From PWXP01 sp034005525 (GTDB taxonomy: Bacteria > Planctomycetota > Planctomycetia > Pirellulales > Thermoguttaceae), in the NCBI GenBank assembly GCA_034005525.1, contig JAVEUP010000018.1, forward strand, positions 1 to 64,000: a stretch of 64,000 nt of DNA. Direction: 5' to 3'. Each line of letters begins with the position of its first letter. Within the stretch, counting starts at the first letter, position 1. A model generated the notes under the pieces. The model was given only the letters and a program-made list of their open reading frames with translations, searched no databases and was not told the DNA's origin. Shown here piece after piece: positions 34,339-43,660 of the stretch. A program made the position numbers and the translations under genes.

Positions 34339-36858
34339 ATGCCAGTCACTTTCCCAACGTGTCCCGAATTGCTTGCACCCGCAGGGAATTGGGACTGCGC
34401 GAAGGCGGCGGTGGCAAATGGGGCGGATGCGGTCTATTTCGGGCTGGATGGCGCGTTCAATGCCCGGGCAAGGGCGGCCGGGTTTTCGACGGACGATCTG
34501 TCGGAGTTTCTCGCATTTCTGCACCGCAGTGGCCTTCGCGGCTACGTGACGCTGAATACGCTGGCGTTCTCCGAGGAACTAAAGCCCTTGGAGGCGATCG
34601 TCCGGCAAATTGCCGCCGCGGGGGCCGACGGGGTGCTCGTGCAGGATCTGGGACTGCTCCGCATGATCCGGCGGATCGCGCCTGCGCTGCCCGTCCATGC
34701 GTCCACCCAAATGTCGTTGACCAGTGCGGAGTGCATTCGGGTGGTTGAAGATATGGGTATCGAGCGCGTAGTGCTTCCACGCGAACTCTCGGTGTCGGAG
34801 ATCGCAAGGATTCGCGCAAAAACGTCGGTCGCGTTGGAGACGTTCGTTCATGGCGCAATCTGCGTCGCCTACAGCGGGCAGTGCCTGACAAGCGAGTCGC
34901 TCGGGGGGCGGAGCGCGAACCGCGGGCAGTGCGCCCAGGCGTGCCGGCTGCCTTACGAGGTGGTTTGCGACGGGCGAAACATTGATCTGGCCGGACGGAA
35001 GTACCTGCTCAGCCCGCGGGACCTCGCGGCGTACGCCTTGATTCCCGAGTTGATCGCCGCCGGCGTGACTGCACTGAAGATCGAAGGGCGACTGAAGGCG
35101 GCCGAGTATGTGGCCAACATCACGCGTCACTACCGGCGGGCGATCGACGCGGCCGCGGCCGGGCAGCCGGTGGAGTTTTCGGAGCGGCAGGTGGAGGAGA
35201 TGGAACTCTCTTTCTCGCGGGGCTTCTCCGTCGGCTGGTTGCATGGCTGCGATCACAAGGCACTCGTTCCGGGCGTCAGTTCGGCCAAGCGGGGCGTGCT
35301 CGCCGGACAGGTGCTCGCCGTGCACCGGGGCCGGGTGCGCGTGGAACTCAGCGGACGGCTCAAGGCGGGTGACGGCGTGGTCTTCGAAGGCGATCGGGCC
35401 GCAGGCGAAGAGCAGGGCGGCCGCGTGTTCACGATCCATCGGCAAGACAAACGCGTGACCGAGGAGGTTGCCGGCGGGATTGTGGAGCTGGTATTCCAGC
35501 GGGAGGCAATCGACTACGACCGTATCCGGCCGGGCCAGAGAATGTGGAAGACGGACGATCCGGCCTTGACGCGGCGCTTGCGAAAGACGTTCACCGGAAA
35601 GGTTCACGGCAAGGACCGGCCGGTGGACATTGCTTTGCATGCAGCCGTCGGCAAGCCGATCGAGCTGACGGCCTGCGTGGAAGGCTTGCCTACCGTCGTG
35701 CTCAGGAGCGACGAACCGCTTGCCGAGGCGGTCAAGCATCCGCTGACCCGCGACGTGCTGCAGCAGCAGTTCGGGCGCTTGGGCGGCTCGGGACTGGTGC
35801 TTTCAACGTTGACCGTTACGATCGAGGGGCGGCCGATGGCGCCGCTGAGCGTGCTCGGCAGCCTGCGGAAGAGATGTGTCGCTGCGCTGCGGGCCGCATT
35901 GGAAGAAACGTTGCAGGTGGGACACGCGACGGCAACCGAGCCTGTACTGGCCCAAATGCGCGGCGAGATCGTCCAACCGGCCACGACGCTGCGCGAACCG
36001 CAACTGGCCGTCCTATGCCGATCGGTTCACCAGGTGCAGGCGATGCTCGAAGAAGGGGTGTCGGCCATTTACGCCGATTTCCGGAGCATGCACCTCTACG
36101 CTGAGGCGGTTACGCTCGTCCGCGCGGCAGGCGCACGAGTGTTCCTGGCCACGCCGCGCATTCAGAAGCCGGGCGAGGCGGGAGTCTTCGAGGCGCTGCA
36201 ACGCCACGAGGCGGACGGGGTTCTCGTGCGAAATCTGGCGGCGCTCGATTTCTTCGCGAAACGTTCCATACCTTGCGTTGCCGACTATTCGCTCAATGCA
36301 GCCAACGATCTGACGGTAGACTATTTGCACAAGCTTGGGGCGGAGCGCGTGACGGCGTCGTACGACCTGAACCGCGAGCAGTTGCTCGCAATGGCCCGGC
36401 AGGCTCCGGCGGAACGGCTGGAAGTCGTTGTTCATCAGCACATGCCGATGTTTTACATGGAGCATTGCGTGTTCTGTGCGGTTCTGTCGGCGGGAACGGA
36501 CAAGACGGACTGCGGCCGTCCATGCGAACGCCACGAGGTGCGGCTTCGCGACCGGATTGGCGTGGAGCATCCGCTGCACGCCGATGCAGGATGCCGCAAC
36601 ACGGTGTACAACGGGACCGCGCAGAGCGGGGCCGAAGCGGTCAAGCCCTTGTTGCAACTCGGCGTCCGCCATTTTCGCGTGGAACTGCTACACGACGCTT
36701 CGCCCGCGGAACTCCGTCGGTGCGTCGCCTTGTACCGGGACCTATTGGCGGGCAAGGTCTCCGGCCGCGAGGTGTGGACGGGGGTGAGAGCAGGCAACCA
36801 GGTTGGTGTCACGCGGGGGACGCTGGAGCACCGGCGCGATCCGTCGCCGATAGGGTAA
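34339..36858 (+). CDS. U32-family peptidase-like protein (RlhA-like, with DUF3656)
   Basis: 839 residues. The N-terminal TIM-barrel-like U32 domain begins PELLAPAGNWDCAKAAVANG and ADAVYFGLDGAFNARA. The U32 signature ETFVHGAICVAYSGQCLTSE is followed by NRGQCAQACRLPY; these cysteines would bind an Fe-S cluster. A DUF3656-type region sits in the middle, and a second barrel-like half (about 540-800) carries further cysteines (MEHCVFCAVLS, DCGRPCERHE). The E. coli homologue RlhA makes 5-hydroxycytidine in 23S rRNA, so an RNA-hydroxylation role is more likely than proteolysis. rdgB follows after 7 nt. Confidence 0.85.
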   Translation: MPVTFPTCPELLAPAGNWDCAKAAVANGADAVYFGLDGAFNARARAAGFSTDDLSEFLAFLHRSGLRGYVTLNTLAFSEELKPLEAIVRQIAAAGADGVLVQDLGLLRMIRRIAPALPVHASTQMSLTSAECIRVVEDMGIERVVLPRELSVSEIARIRAKTSVALETFVHGAICVAYSGQCLTSESLGGRSANRGQCAQACRLPYEVVCDGRNIDLAGRKYLLSPRDLAAYALIPELIAAGVTALKIEGRLKAAEYVANITRHYRRAIDAAAAGQPVEFSERQVEEMELSFSRGFSVGWLHGCDHKALVPGVSSAKRGVLAGQVLAVHRGRVRVELSGRLKAGDGVVFEGDRAAGEEQGGRVFTIHRQDKRVTEEVAGGIVELVFQREAIDYDRIRPGQRMWKTDDPALTRRLRKTFTGKVHGKDRPVDIALHAAVGKPIELTACVEGLPTVVLRSDEPLAEAVKHPLTRDVLQQQFGRLGGSGLVLSTLTVTIEGRPMAPLSVLGSLRKRCVAALRAALEETLQVGHATATEPVLAQMRGEIVQPATTLREPQLAVLCRSVHQVQAMLEEGVSAIYADFRSMHLYAEAVTLVRAAGARVFLATPRIQKPGEAGVFEALQRHEADGVLVRNLAALDFFAKRSIPCVADYSLNAANDLTVDYLHKLGAERVTASYDLNREQLLAMARQAPAERLEVVVHQHMPMFYMEHCVFCAVLSAGTDKTDCGRPCERHEVRLRDRIGVEHPLHADAGCRNTVYNGTAQSGAEAVKPLLQLGVRHFRVELLHDASPAELRRCVALYRDLLAGKVSGREVWTGVRAGNQVGVTRGTLEHRRDPSPIG

Positions 36859-36865
36859 TACACGC

Positions 36866-37519
36866 ATGCTACTGCTACCTCGCGACAAACTCGTTCTGGC
36901 CACGGGCAATCCGCACAAGGTGCGCGAGCTTCGGGAGTTGCTGCGCCCGTGGCACGTTCCTCTTGGCTCGCTGGCCGATTTCGCAGGGATTGGACCGGCG
37001 GACGAGCATGGCGCGACCTTGGCGGAGAATGCCCGGTGCAAGGCCTTAGGATATGCCCGGTCACTCGGCGAATGGGTGCTGGCGGATGACACGGGGCTTG
37101 AGGTCGACGCCCTTGGCGGCGCGCCGGGAGTCCGGTCGGCCCGGTTTGCCGGCGACGGGGCGACGATGGCCGACAATCGGGCCCGCCTGTTGGACGAGCT
37201 GGCGGGTGTTCCGGGCCCGGATCGAACGGCGAGGTTCGTTTGTCGCCTTGCGATAGCCGATCCAGCCGGCGCGGTCGTCGCCGAAGCGGCCGGCGCCTGC
37301 CGCGGGCGAATACGATTCGGCGCGACGGGCGAGTTCGGGTTCGGCTATGATTCGCTGTTCGAGATCGTCGAGTATCGGCGCACCCTGGCCGAGCTTGGCC
37401 CAGCGGCAACCGCGGTCATCGGCCATCGCGGACGCGGGGTACGGAGCCTGCTGACGGCAATGATGCGTGGAGAGACATCAGGGTTCGTTAAAAATCGGCT
37501 TGACACTGTCGAAAAATGA
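36866..37519 (+). CDS. rdgB: XTP/dITP pyrophosphatase (HAM1/RdgB family)
   Basis: Removes non-canonical purine nucleotides (dITP, XTP) by hydrolysis to the monophosphate. 217 residues, typical length. Family motifs: VLATGNPHKVRELRELL at the start, NARCKALGYA, ADDTGLEVDALGGAPGVRSA, GFGYDSLFE and the C-terminal IGHRGRGVRSL (usual SHRGRA). It starts 7 nt after the U32 gene and is presumably co-transcribed. Its 3' end carries the promoter of the following abiE genes. Confidence 0.93.
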   Translation: MLLLPRDKLVLATGNPHKVRELRELLRPWHVPLGSLADFAGIGPADEHGATLAENARCKALGYARSLGEWVLADDTGLEVDALGGAPGVRSARFAGDGATMADNRARLLDELAGVPGPDRTARFVCRLAIADPAGAVVAEAAGACRGRIRFGATGEFGFGYDSLFEIVEYRRTLAELGPAATAVIGHRGRGVRSLLTAMMRGETSGFVKNRLDTVEK

Positions 37520-37528
37520 CAGTATGCT
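37500..37528 (+). promoter_or_regulatory. abiE promoter with embedded operator palindrome
   Basis: TTGACA (37500-37505), a 17-bp spacer and TATGCT (37523-37528): an almost perfect sigma-70 promoter inside the last codons of rdgB. The spacer contains a perfect inverted repeat ACTGTC-N7-GACAGT (37505-37510 and 37518-37523) that touches both hexamers, ideal for autorepression by the AbiEi antitoxin. Transcription would start about at 37535, exactly the ATG of abiEi, giving a leaderless mRNA. Confidence 0.7.
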
Positions 37529-37534
37529 GCAAAT

Positions 37535-38281
37535 ATGCAGAATCTTACCGAAATCGCACTGCAGATGTCCCCCGACGGCGTCTTCACCCGGCAAGAGGTC
37601 GGGTGCTGGCTCGGCGGCAGTCCGGACCGTCAATTCGGGCTGCTCCGGCGCTCACTCAGAGCGGGGGAGGTGTTGCGTATTCACCGCGGGCTGTATTGTC
37701 TGGCGCCGAAGTACCTGCGCCGAAAAGTCGATCTGCTGATCCTGGCCCAACGCATCCACGGGCCAAGCTATATCAGCCTGGAGTCGGCCCTGTCGTATCA
37801 TGGATGGATTCCCGAGGCCGTGTACGCGGTTACGAGCGTCGCCCTGGACCGCTCACGCGAGTTCGACACGCCGGTTGGATATTTCAGCTTCACTCGCGTT
37901 CCCCAGCAGGCGCTGTACACCGAGGTGGCGCGCGTGGAAACCGGGCCGACCGGCAGTTTTCTGCTTGCCGAGCCGTTGAAGGCCCTGGCCGACTACGTGT
38001 ACGTTCATAAGTGCGATTGGACCACTGTCGGGCCGCTTGTCGGGAGTCTGCGAATTGACGACGATCTTTTGGCCGGCATCGAGCCCGAACCGTTCGACCG
38101 GCTCCTGGTCAACTACTCCTCGCGACGCGTGCGCCGTTTCCTCGACGGCTTGCGGAAGGAGATCTTTGGAGACCGTCCCAGGTCTCGCGTCACGCCGCCC
38201 TGTGTATCCAATAAGGCGCGCTCTTACCGCGAAAAAAAGACGGTCCCGCTTGCGCCCACACATGGGGAGTCTTGCCCATGA
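37535..38281 (+). CDS. abiEi: Type IV antitoxin, AbiEi family
   Basis: A 248-residue antitoxin and likely autorepressor of a type IV (AbiE) toxin-antitoxin/abortive-infection pair. The N-terminal winged-helix DNA-binding domain (about 1-70: SPDGVFTRQEVGCWLGGS, LLRRSLRAGEVLRIHRGLY) precedes the AbiEi C-terminal domain (GPSYISLESALSYHGWIPEA, YFSFTRVPQQALYT, PLKALADYVYV). No Shine-Dalgarno precedes the ATG, consistent with a leaderless start. Its stop overlaps the toxin start (ATGA), giving translational coupling. Confidence 0.88.
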   Translation: MQNLTEIALQMSPDGVFTRQEVGCWLGGSPDRQFGLLRRSLRAGEVLRIHRGLYCLAPKYLRRKVDLLILAQRIHGPSYISLESALSYHGWIPEAVYAVTSVALDRSREFDTPVGYFSFTRVPQQALYTEVARVETGPTGSFLLAEPLKALADYVYVHKCDWTTVGPLVGSLRIDDDLLAGIEPEPFDRLLVNYSSRRVRRFLDGLRKEIFGDRPRSRVTPPCVSNKARSYREKKTVPLAPTHGESCP

Positions 38282-39126
38282 GCGTGAAGATGATCCAGGA
38301 CCGGTTAGACCGGTACGAGTGTCGATCGACCGTTGACGAAGAGCAGGCGGTGCGCGAGATCACGCAGGAGATTGTGCTGGCGGCTTTGGGGCGAACCGAC
38401 TTTTTCCAGAAAGCGGCGTTCCAGGGCGGCACATGTCTTCGCGTGTTCCACGGCCTGAACCGCTTCTCGGAAGACCTCGATTTCGCACTCCTGCAGCCGA
38501 GCCGGTCCTTCAGCCTGCAATCCTACCTTGCCGGCGTCGCCAAGGAGCTTCAGGCGTATGGCTATCGGTTGGAGTGGGAGGATCGCTCGAAACTGGACCG
38601 GGCCGTCCGCATGGCGTTCCTGAAAGACGACTCGTTGGGCAGCCTGCTGCGTCTGAACTACCGGCCTGCTACCGGCCCGCTCCGCAAACTCCGGATCAAA
38701 CTCGAGGTCGATGCCAACCCGCCGGCCGGCGCAGGATTCGAGACCAGATACCTGGACTTTCCGTTCCCCTCGGCCGTATGCGTCTACGATCTGCCCAGCC
38801 TCTTCGCGGGCAAGTTGCATGCGCTGCTATGCCGCGACTACCACAAGGGCCGCGACTGGTACGATTTCCTCTGGTACACCGCCCGCAGCACACCAGTCAA
38901 CGATACGTTGCTCTCCGCTGCTTTGAATCAGATGGGCCCATGGCAGGGGCAAGGGCTTCGGGCCACCTGCGCCTGGTGCCGGGAGCAACTGCGCTTGCGA
39001 ATCGAAGCGACCGACTGGAAGCCGGTTCGTGCCGACATTCATCGCTTCGTCAAGCCCAACGAACTGCCCTCGCTCGACCTTTGGACCCGCGAGTTCTTCC
39101 TGGCCCAGACCGACAAGCTGGTGTGA
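38278..39126 (+). CDS. abiEii: Type IV toxin, AbiEii nucleotidyltransferase
   Basis: A 282-residue DNA-polymerase-beta-fold nucleotidyltransferase; family members block growth by modifying tRNA or other RNA, and AbiEi counteracts this. Motif I GGTCLRVFHG with FSEDLDFAL (the DxD metal pair), motif III RIKLEVDAN, and motif IV LFAGKLHALLCRD with KGRDWYDFLWY are all present, so it appears intact. The start ATG overlaps the antitoxin stop by 4 nt (ATGA); GGGGAG lies upstream. It has normal base composition, so no clear sign of recent transfer. Confidence 0.9.
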   Translation: MSVKMIQDRLDRYECRSTVDEEQAVREITQEIVLAALGRTDFFQKAAFQGGTCLRVFHGLNRFSEDLDFALLQPSRSFSLQSYLAGVAKELQAYGYRLEWEDRSKLDRAVRMAFLKDDSLGSLLRLNYRPATGPLRKLRIKLEVDANPPAGAGFETRYLDFPFPSAVCVYDLPSLFAGKLHALLCRDYHKGRDWYDFLWYTARSTPVNDTLLSAALNQMGPWQGQGLRATCAWCREQLRLRIEATDWKPVRADIHRFVKPNELPSLDLWTREFFLAQTDKLV

Positions 39127-39208
39127 AGATGACAGAAGCTGCGTGAGAGGGGGATAAGGGGTAGGGATGCGCCGAGTGCGTCGCGCGACTCAGCGAGTCG
39201 GCTTCGCC

Positions 39209-39412
39209 TCAAACCGCCCGACCGGATAGCCCTTCTTGTAAGACATCATCGCAGGATAGGGCGACTTCTGAGGGGATGTCGCGGGCGGTGCTGGTGATGG
39301 GAGCAACCGTCACTTCGCCAAGGTACGGCAGAATGGAATCGCGAGTCAAGATGAGAACCGGACGCCTCTTGTCCGGGCGAGCGAATCTGTACCAACAGGG
39401 AATCTGCCACAC
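39209..39412 (-). pseudogene. MazF/PemK-type toxin remnant
   Basis: In this frame a half MazF/PemK domain is read: VWQIPCWYRFARPDKRRPVL then ILTRDS and EVTVAPITSTARDIPSEVAL, ending SCDDVLQEGLSGRAV and stop. The motifs RRPVLILTRD and VAPITST.R.IP.EV are specific to MazF-like mRNA interferases. Intact members continue about 40 residues with a second strand set, which is missing, and no ATG or ribosome-binding site exists (a GTG at 39412 is the only candidate). The reading frame overlaps the 3' end of the HzsA-related gene in another frame. I judge it a decayed fragment. Confidence 0.6.
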
Positions 39413-42400
39413 TGCCCCATGGGTGAACGACTTGTCGCCGTCCCATGCCTGCAAACGGTCTGGTCGGATCGTAATGGAACGATTGCCAGTACGCGCGCTC
39501 GACGGCGCGGAAATCCAACGGGGCGGCGGGGTCGTGGTCGGACGGTAGGATGCCGTATTGCTGCATCTGGCGGATGTAGTAGACGTTGGGACGGAAGCCG
39601 GGCATGTCGAACCGCTTGCTCTCCGCAAGCCGCTCGGACGCGGCGACGATCGCCGCCAGCATGGCCTGGTAATCCGGATCGTTGGTGCTGGCGAACTCGC
39701 TGCGTTCGCACCAGCCGAGCCCGCCCGCCTCCGGCGATAGCGGAGCGCGAAGCAGCAGTGACTTCTCCGGCCGGGAGAGATTGCACAACGCTTGCGGCGG
39801 CTGAGCGTCGCCAAAGCGATAGTAGCCGATCCCGCCGCGAATGCTTGCCAATTCGGTAAACTTGTGGACCAGCGGCAAGTGCGGTCCTTTCGAGCCGAAG
39901 CGGAAGTACAGGTTGCCCTCCCCAATGCGGCGCGTTTCGGGTGCTGGCGCGCCATGGCACTCGCCGCACCGCCGCTCCATGGCCGCGACGGGGAACTCCA
40001 CCGGCGCCATGCCCGTGCCCAACGCCGCGTAGGTGCCCGCGTACACCGCGCTGGCCTCAATCCACAGCCGCACCATCGTCCGCTCCGCTTCACTGAGCCG
40101 CACGTCGTGATGGCTGCCGTCCAGGTAGCCCAGCAGCGGGCTTGCCGAACTGCCCACCGAACGCGGCGGCCGGTCGCCCGTCTCGTTCCGGCCGTCGGAA
40201 ATCAACCGGTGACGCATGATCGAACGGTAGCTCACCGAGAAGATCGGTCCGTGGTCGCCGCACAGGTCGAGCCGGCCTTCCATCCGGTCGGCGTTGTGGC
40301 ACTCAACGCAATGCCGATCAAGGATCGGCTGGATATCGCGAGGGAAGTCGAATATGTCGGGCATTTCGGCAATGGGCTCGATGCGGGCAGGCGGCCGCAT
40401 GAAGGCCATCCGTCCCGGCTCGATGAGCGCCGCCGTGGTTCGCCCTTCGTGGCAACCCACGCAACCGGTGGTCTCGCCCGGCTGCACGGTCAGGAAACTA
40501 TGCATCCGCTTCACCGATAGATCGTTCTCGTCGAGGGCGACGAAGAACAGCGACCGCATGGCCGGCACCTCGAAATGGGCCGAGCCGTCCTCGGCCACGG
40601 GCACCGTGCCGAGGATCTTCGCAAGCTGGAAAGAACCGCCCACGGTAATCGGCCACATGCCGCCGGAGAAGTTGATCGGCTTCGGTGGGCGTTCCAGAAC
40701 GAGCAGCTTCTTGATCTCGCCTCGCCCAACACCCTCCATGTTGCGCCCGTGATAAACGTCGCTAAGGAACAGCCGGCCGGTCGCCTGCGCCAGGTCGATC
40801 CGCTGGGGAACAATTCGTTCGACGGGTCGCGGCACCAGTGGCCGGGGCTCCTGGCACTGAAGCGGGCAGCCGGGCGGCACCGTGCAAACCAGCTCCGTCT
40901 GCCCCTGGCCGTCCATCACGTGGATGCCCTTCCCGTCGGCCACCAGGAAGCAGTCTTCCGAGAATGGGTACGGGTCGCGGTACAGGCCGCCGGAACTGAT
41001 GCGGCGTGCCGAGGCCGGGTCGTCCGGCCCACGGGACGGATCGACGATGGTAATGTGCCCCATATGCCCCGGCACTCCGTGCCCCGGCGAGAACGACGCC
41101 ACCACTTTCTTCGTGCCGGGAATGGGCTTCGCGTCGAGCATGGCCGTGCCGCGGAACTGGTTGCCGTAGTAGGCCATCTGCCCCGTGCCGTCGGGGTTAA
41201 CCGTCCACAGGTGATGGAAGTGGAACTGGCTGCGGTCCACGTATTCCCAGCGGGTGAACAGCACGCGGCCGTCGGGCAGTACCCAGGGCGTGTTGTCGTG
41301 CTCGGCGTTGGTGGAAAGCTGGCGGATATTGCTGCCGTCGGCCTCGCAGCGGTACAGCACGGCCACCGGCGTGCGCCAGCAGCTTACGAACCGGTTGCAG
41401 CGACTGGAACCGAAGATGATGCCGCCGTCGGGCAGATAGGTGGGCTCGATATCGTCGTACGGCCCGTCGGTAAGCTGCACCAGGCCGGAGCCGTCGGACT
41501 GGATTTCGTACAGATGGTAGTACGGCTGGCCGCCGCGGCGGTACGAGAAGAGGATGGTCCGCCCATCGTAATGCACCTGCGGATCGCGGATGCCGCCGGT
41601 GGGGTCTTCCAACAGTAGGGTGCGCTCCTTGGTGCACAAGTTGTAGCGCACCAGCCGGCCGCCGTCGCCGAACCGCGGCGGAAGCTCTTCGCCTTCGATG
41701 CCACAGTGCGGCGGATACTCCGACACGCTCGACGACATGAAGCCGAACGTGGCGTAATAGTGGTCGAACTCCGTCACCCGCTCCGCGTAGATGATCTCGT
41801 CGACGCCGGCCATCGGCCCTTCGAGAAAGTTCGCCAGCAGTCTGGGCGCGGGTATTTCCTCCGGCTCCGGCCCCGGGGTGAGCGAGATGTTGTCGGCCAG
41901 CCAGTTGCTTTCGGAATTGAACGCCTGCAACTGGACCCGGCCCACCGCGGCCCCGGCCGGCAACGCCTGCTGGAACAGCCGCACGTACTTGACGGTCCGG
42001 CCGTTGAGCGTGACGTCGTAGTAGGGAGTCTCTGCGGTGAGGTGTCCGACGATCTTCAACTGGTTCACCACCGGCTGCTCGCCGTCCCAGACGGCTTTGG
42101 CGCCCGAATCGGCGGTTGTCTTGGCCGTGAGGTTTTCGATATCGCACCAGGCGCTTCCGTCGTGTGCCTGGAGCCGGTTGCCGCGGCCCACCCGCATGTT
42201 GATGGCGATGCTGCTCGCCCCGGGCGCACAGTACACCACCACGTTCATGGTCCGGTCGCCGCCGGCGGCCACGTCGAACACGGCGAAGTCCATCTGGAAG
42301 ACGAAGCTGGAGACCGGCCCGCCGGCCGACTGGTGCAGGCTGCTCCCGTGCGGTCCGACGATTTCAGCCGAATGATTGCCGGAGATGGCCGACGCCTCCT

Positions 42401-42554
42401 GCACGCGCACCCTGTCGGCCTGGAACGTCCAGTGCTCGAACTTCCCCTCGGCCACTGCCTGAAAGTCCCCGTTGTTAATGAGTCCGGCGGGGGCTGCGTG
42501 AACCCCGATTGCGATGATCAGAAACGGAACAACGAAGGCAACGAGGCGGGGCAT
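39246..42554 (-). CDS. HzsA-related multihaem c-type cytochrome with beta-propeller
   Basis: 1102 residues from the ATG at 42554 (GGAGA upstream); an exported protein with signal peptide LVAFVVPFLIIAIGVHAAPA. A CBM-like jelly roll (about 25-215) precedes a TolB-like propeller (about 240-560: GGIRDPQVHYDGRTILFSYR, LPDGGIIFGSSRCN). A haem region follows with three CxxCH sites: CVGCH (about 698), CVECH (749) and CGECH (863). This matches planctomycete proteins related to hydrazine synthase alpha subunit, but hydrazine chemistry should not be assumed. The last 60 or so residues after AYWQSFHYDP are an out-of-frame reading of the MazF remnant, so the C-terminus is chimeric. Confidence 0.82.
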   Translation of the reverse strand: MPRLVAFVVPFLIIAIGVHAAPAGLINNGDFQAVAEGKFEHWTFQADRVRVQEASAISGNHSAEIVGPHGSSLHQSAGGPVSSFVFQMDFAVFDVAAGGDRTMNVVVYCAPGASSIAINMRVGRGNRLQAHDGSAWCDIENLTAKTTADSGAKAVWDGEQPVVNQLKIVGHLTAETPYYDVTLNGRTVKYVRLFQQALPAGAAVGRVQLQAFNSESNWLADNISLTPGPEPEEIPAPRLLANFLEGPMAGVDEIIYAERVTEFDHYYATFGFMSSSVSEYPPHCGIEGEELPPRFGDGGRLVRYNLCTKERTLLLEDPTGGIRDPQVHYDGRTILFSYRRGGQPYYHLYEIQSDGSGLVQLTDGPYDDIEPTYLPDGGIIFGSSRCNRFVSCWRTPVAVLYRCEADGSNIRQLSTNAEHDNTPWVLPDGRVLFTRWEYVDRSQFHFHHLWTVNPDGTGQMAYYGNQFRGTAMLDAKPIPGTKKVVASFSPGHGVPGHMGHITIVDPSRGPDDPASARRISSGGLYRDPYPFSEDCFLVADGKGIHVMDGQGQTELVCTVPPGCPLQCQEPRPLVPRPVERIVPQRIDLAQATGRLFLSDVYHGRNMEGVGRGEIKKLLVLERPPKPINFSGGMWPITVGGSFQLAKILGTVPVAEDGSAHFEVPAMRSLFFVALDENDLSVKRMHSFLTVQPGETTGCVGCHEGRTTAALIEPGRMAFMRPPARIEPIAEMPDIFDFPRDIQPILDRHCVECHNADRMEGRLDLCGDHGPIFSVSYRSIMRHRLISDGRNETGDRPPRSVGSSASPLLGYLDGSHHDVRLSEAERTMVRLWIEASAVYAGTYAALGTGMAPVEFPVAAMERRCGECHGAPAPETRRIGEGNLYFRFGSKGPHLPLVHKFTELASIRGGIGYYRFGDAQPPQALCNLSRPEKSLLLRAPLSPEAGGLGWCERSEFASTNDPDYQAMLAAIVAASERLAESKRFDMPGFRPNVYYIRQMQQYGILPSDHDPAAPLDFRAVERAYWQSFHYDPTRPFAGMGRRQVVHPWGSVADSLLVQIRSPGQEASGSHLDSRFHSAVPWRSDGCSHHQHRPRHPLRSRPILR

Positions 42555-42672
42555 GGCAAGTCTCCGTCCACTCGGGGCTTGGCGGGATGGTCCGGCATCC
42601 ATTGCCGGTTGGCGCAAACATGATACACATATTATGCCCCAGCCGGTCCCAAGAGGTCAATCCTGTCCAGGC

Positions 42673-43629
42673 TTAGAACTTGTCCGCCAGTGGCCAGAAG
42701 AGCCGGGCCAGCGGGCCGAGCGGTTCGCCGGCGGCGGCGCGAACCATGAACACCTCGCGGCCGGCGCCGGTCCCCTCGGCAGCCTGCGCCACGCCATGCG
42801 ACCGGAGCCGCCCATCGAGGAAATGGCCGGTCGGCAGGGCCCAGGAGACCACCGTGCGGCCAAGCCGGCCCGCTTCCGTTCCAATCGCGCTGAGCAGAGC
42901 TTCAGCAATCTCTTCGCATTCGGGGTCACAGCAGAACTCCGAGACCAGCAGCCGGCCCGGCTCGGCTTCGCAGCGGGCATAGCCCAGCCAATGATCCCCG
43001 GTGCCGCACGCGACGATTCGCCAGTGCGGATTCAAGCGAAAGAGCGTCTGGTGAAGCGGCCGGTAGCGGGCGTCGCGCAGCAGTTTCCCGTCGTAATTGG
43101 GATAGTCATCGGCATAGATCGAGCCGAGGGCTTTCCATTGTTCCGCGGTCGGGCGGTCCAGCCACGTCTGTGCTTGGCTGCGGTGGTGGAACGGCCAGTC
43201 CTGTAGTTGGCACTCCGTGTAACGCTGTGCGATGCGGACGAACCCGTGGCGATCGTAGACCGCCGGCTGCCCGGTGAAGAGCACAGCCGGGAGCCGGTCC
43301 CGGTCGACCAGGGCCAGGCAATGCTCAAGCAGATACCTCGCGATGCCTTGGCGGCGGTAGCGGGGCGCGGTGGCAACCGAGGCCACGCCCACCACTTCAA
43401 CCGGGCGTCCGCCGAGCCACACCTGCAGGGGCATCAACGCGGCGTTGCCGAGGATTTCTTCGCCGTCGTAGAGCGTGTAGGGAGTCCAGGTGGCATAGGG
43501 CCGGCCGCTTTCGATCAGCGACGCGAACAACTCCCGATCGGGAGGAAAGACCTCGCCGAGCATCCGATACAACGCAACCCGCGCCGACCCGGCCGGCGTC
43601 GCGATCCGACATCGTTTCAAGTCCAGCAT
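42673..43629 (-). CDS. GNAT-family N-acetyltransferase (Eis-like)
   Basis: 318 residues. The N-terminal GNAT domain has VVGVASVATAPRYRRQGIAR with the acetyl-CoA-binding R/Q-x-x-G-x-A loop, preceded by EEILGNAALMPLQVWLGGRP. YDRHGFVR closes the first domain. A second GNAT-like half follows (WLGYARCEAEPGRLLVSEFC), so the arrangement is like Eis-type tandem acetyltransferases. The substrate is unknown. The ATG at 43629 begins MLDLKRCRIATPAG; AGAAT is weak as ribosome-binding site. No functional neighbour. Confidence 0.8.
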   Translation of the reverse strand: MLDLKRCRIATPAGSARVALYRMLGEVFPPDRELFASLIESGRPYATWTPYTLYDGEEILGNAALMPLQVWLGGRPVEVVGVASVATAPRYRRQGIARYLLEHCLALVDRDRLPAVLFTGQPAVYDRHGFVRIAQRYTECQLQDWPFHHRSQAQTWLDRPTAEQWKALGSIYADDYPNYDGKLLRDARYRPLHQTLFRLNPHWRIVACGTGDHWLGYARCEAEPGRLLVSEFCCDPECEEIAEALLSAIGTEAGRLGRTVVSWALPTGHFLDGRLRSHGVAQAAEGTGAGREVFMVRAAAGEPLGPLARLFWPLADKF

Positions 43630-43660
43630 GATTCTCCGTCCGCGCTTTCTAGCAGTGCCG

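Noticed and set aside
39246..42554. Hydrazine synthase (anammox) interpretation
   Set aside because: Only resemblance to the alpha-subunit layout; no beta/gamma subunits or other anammox genes nearby, and such relatives are widespread in non-anammox planctomycetes.
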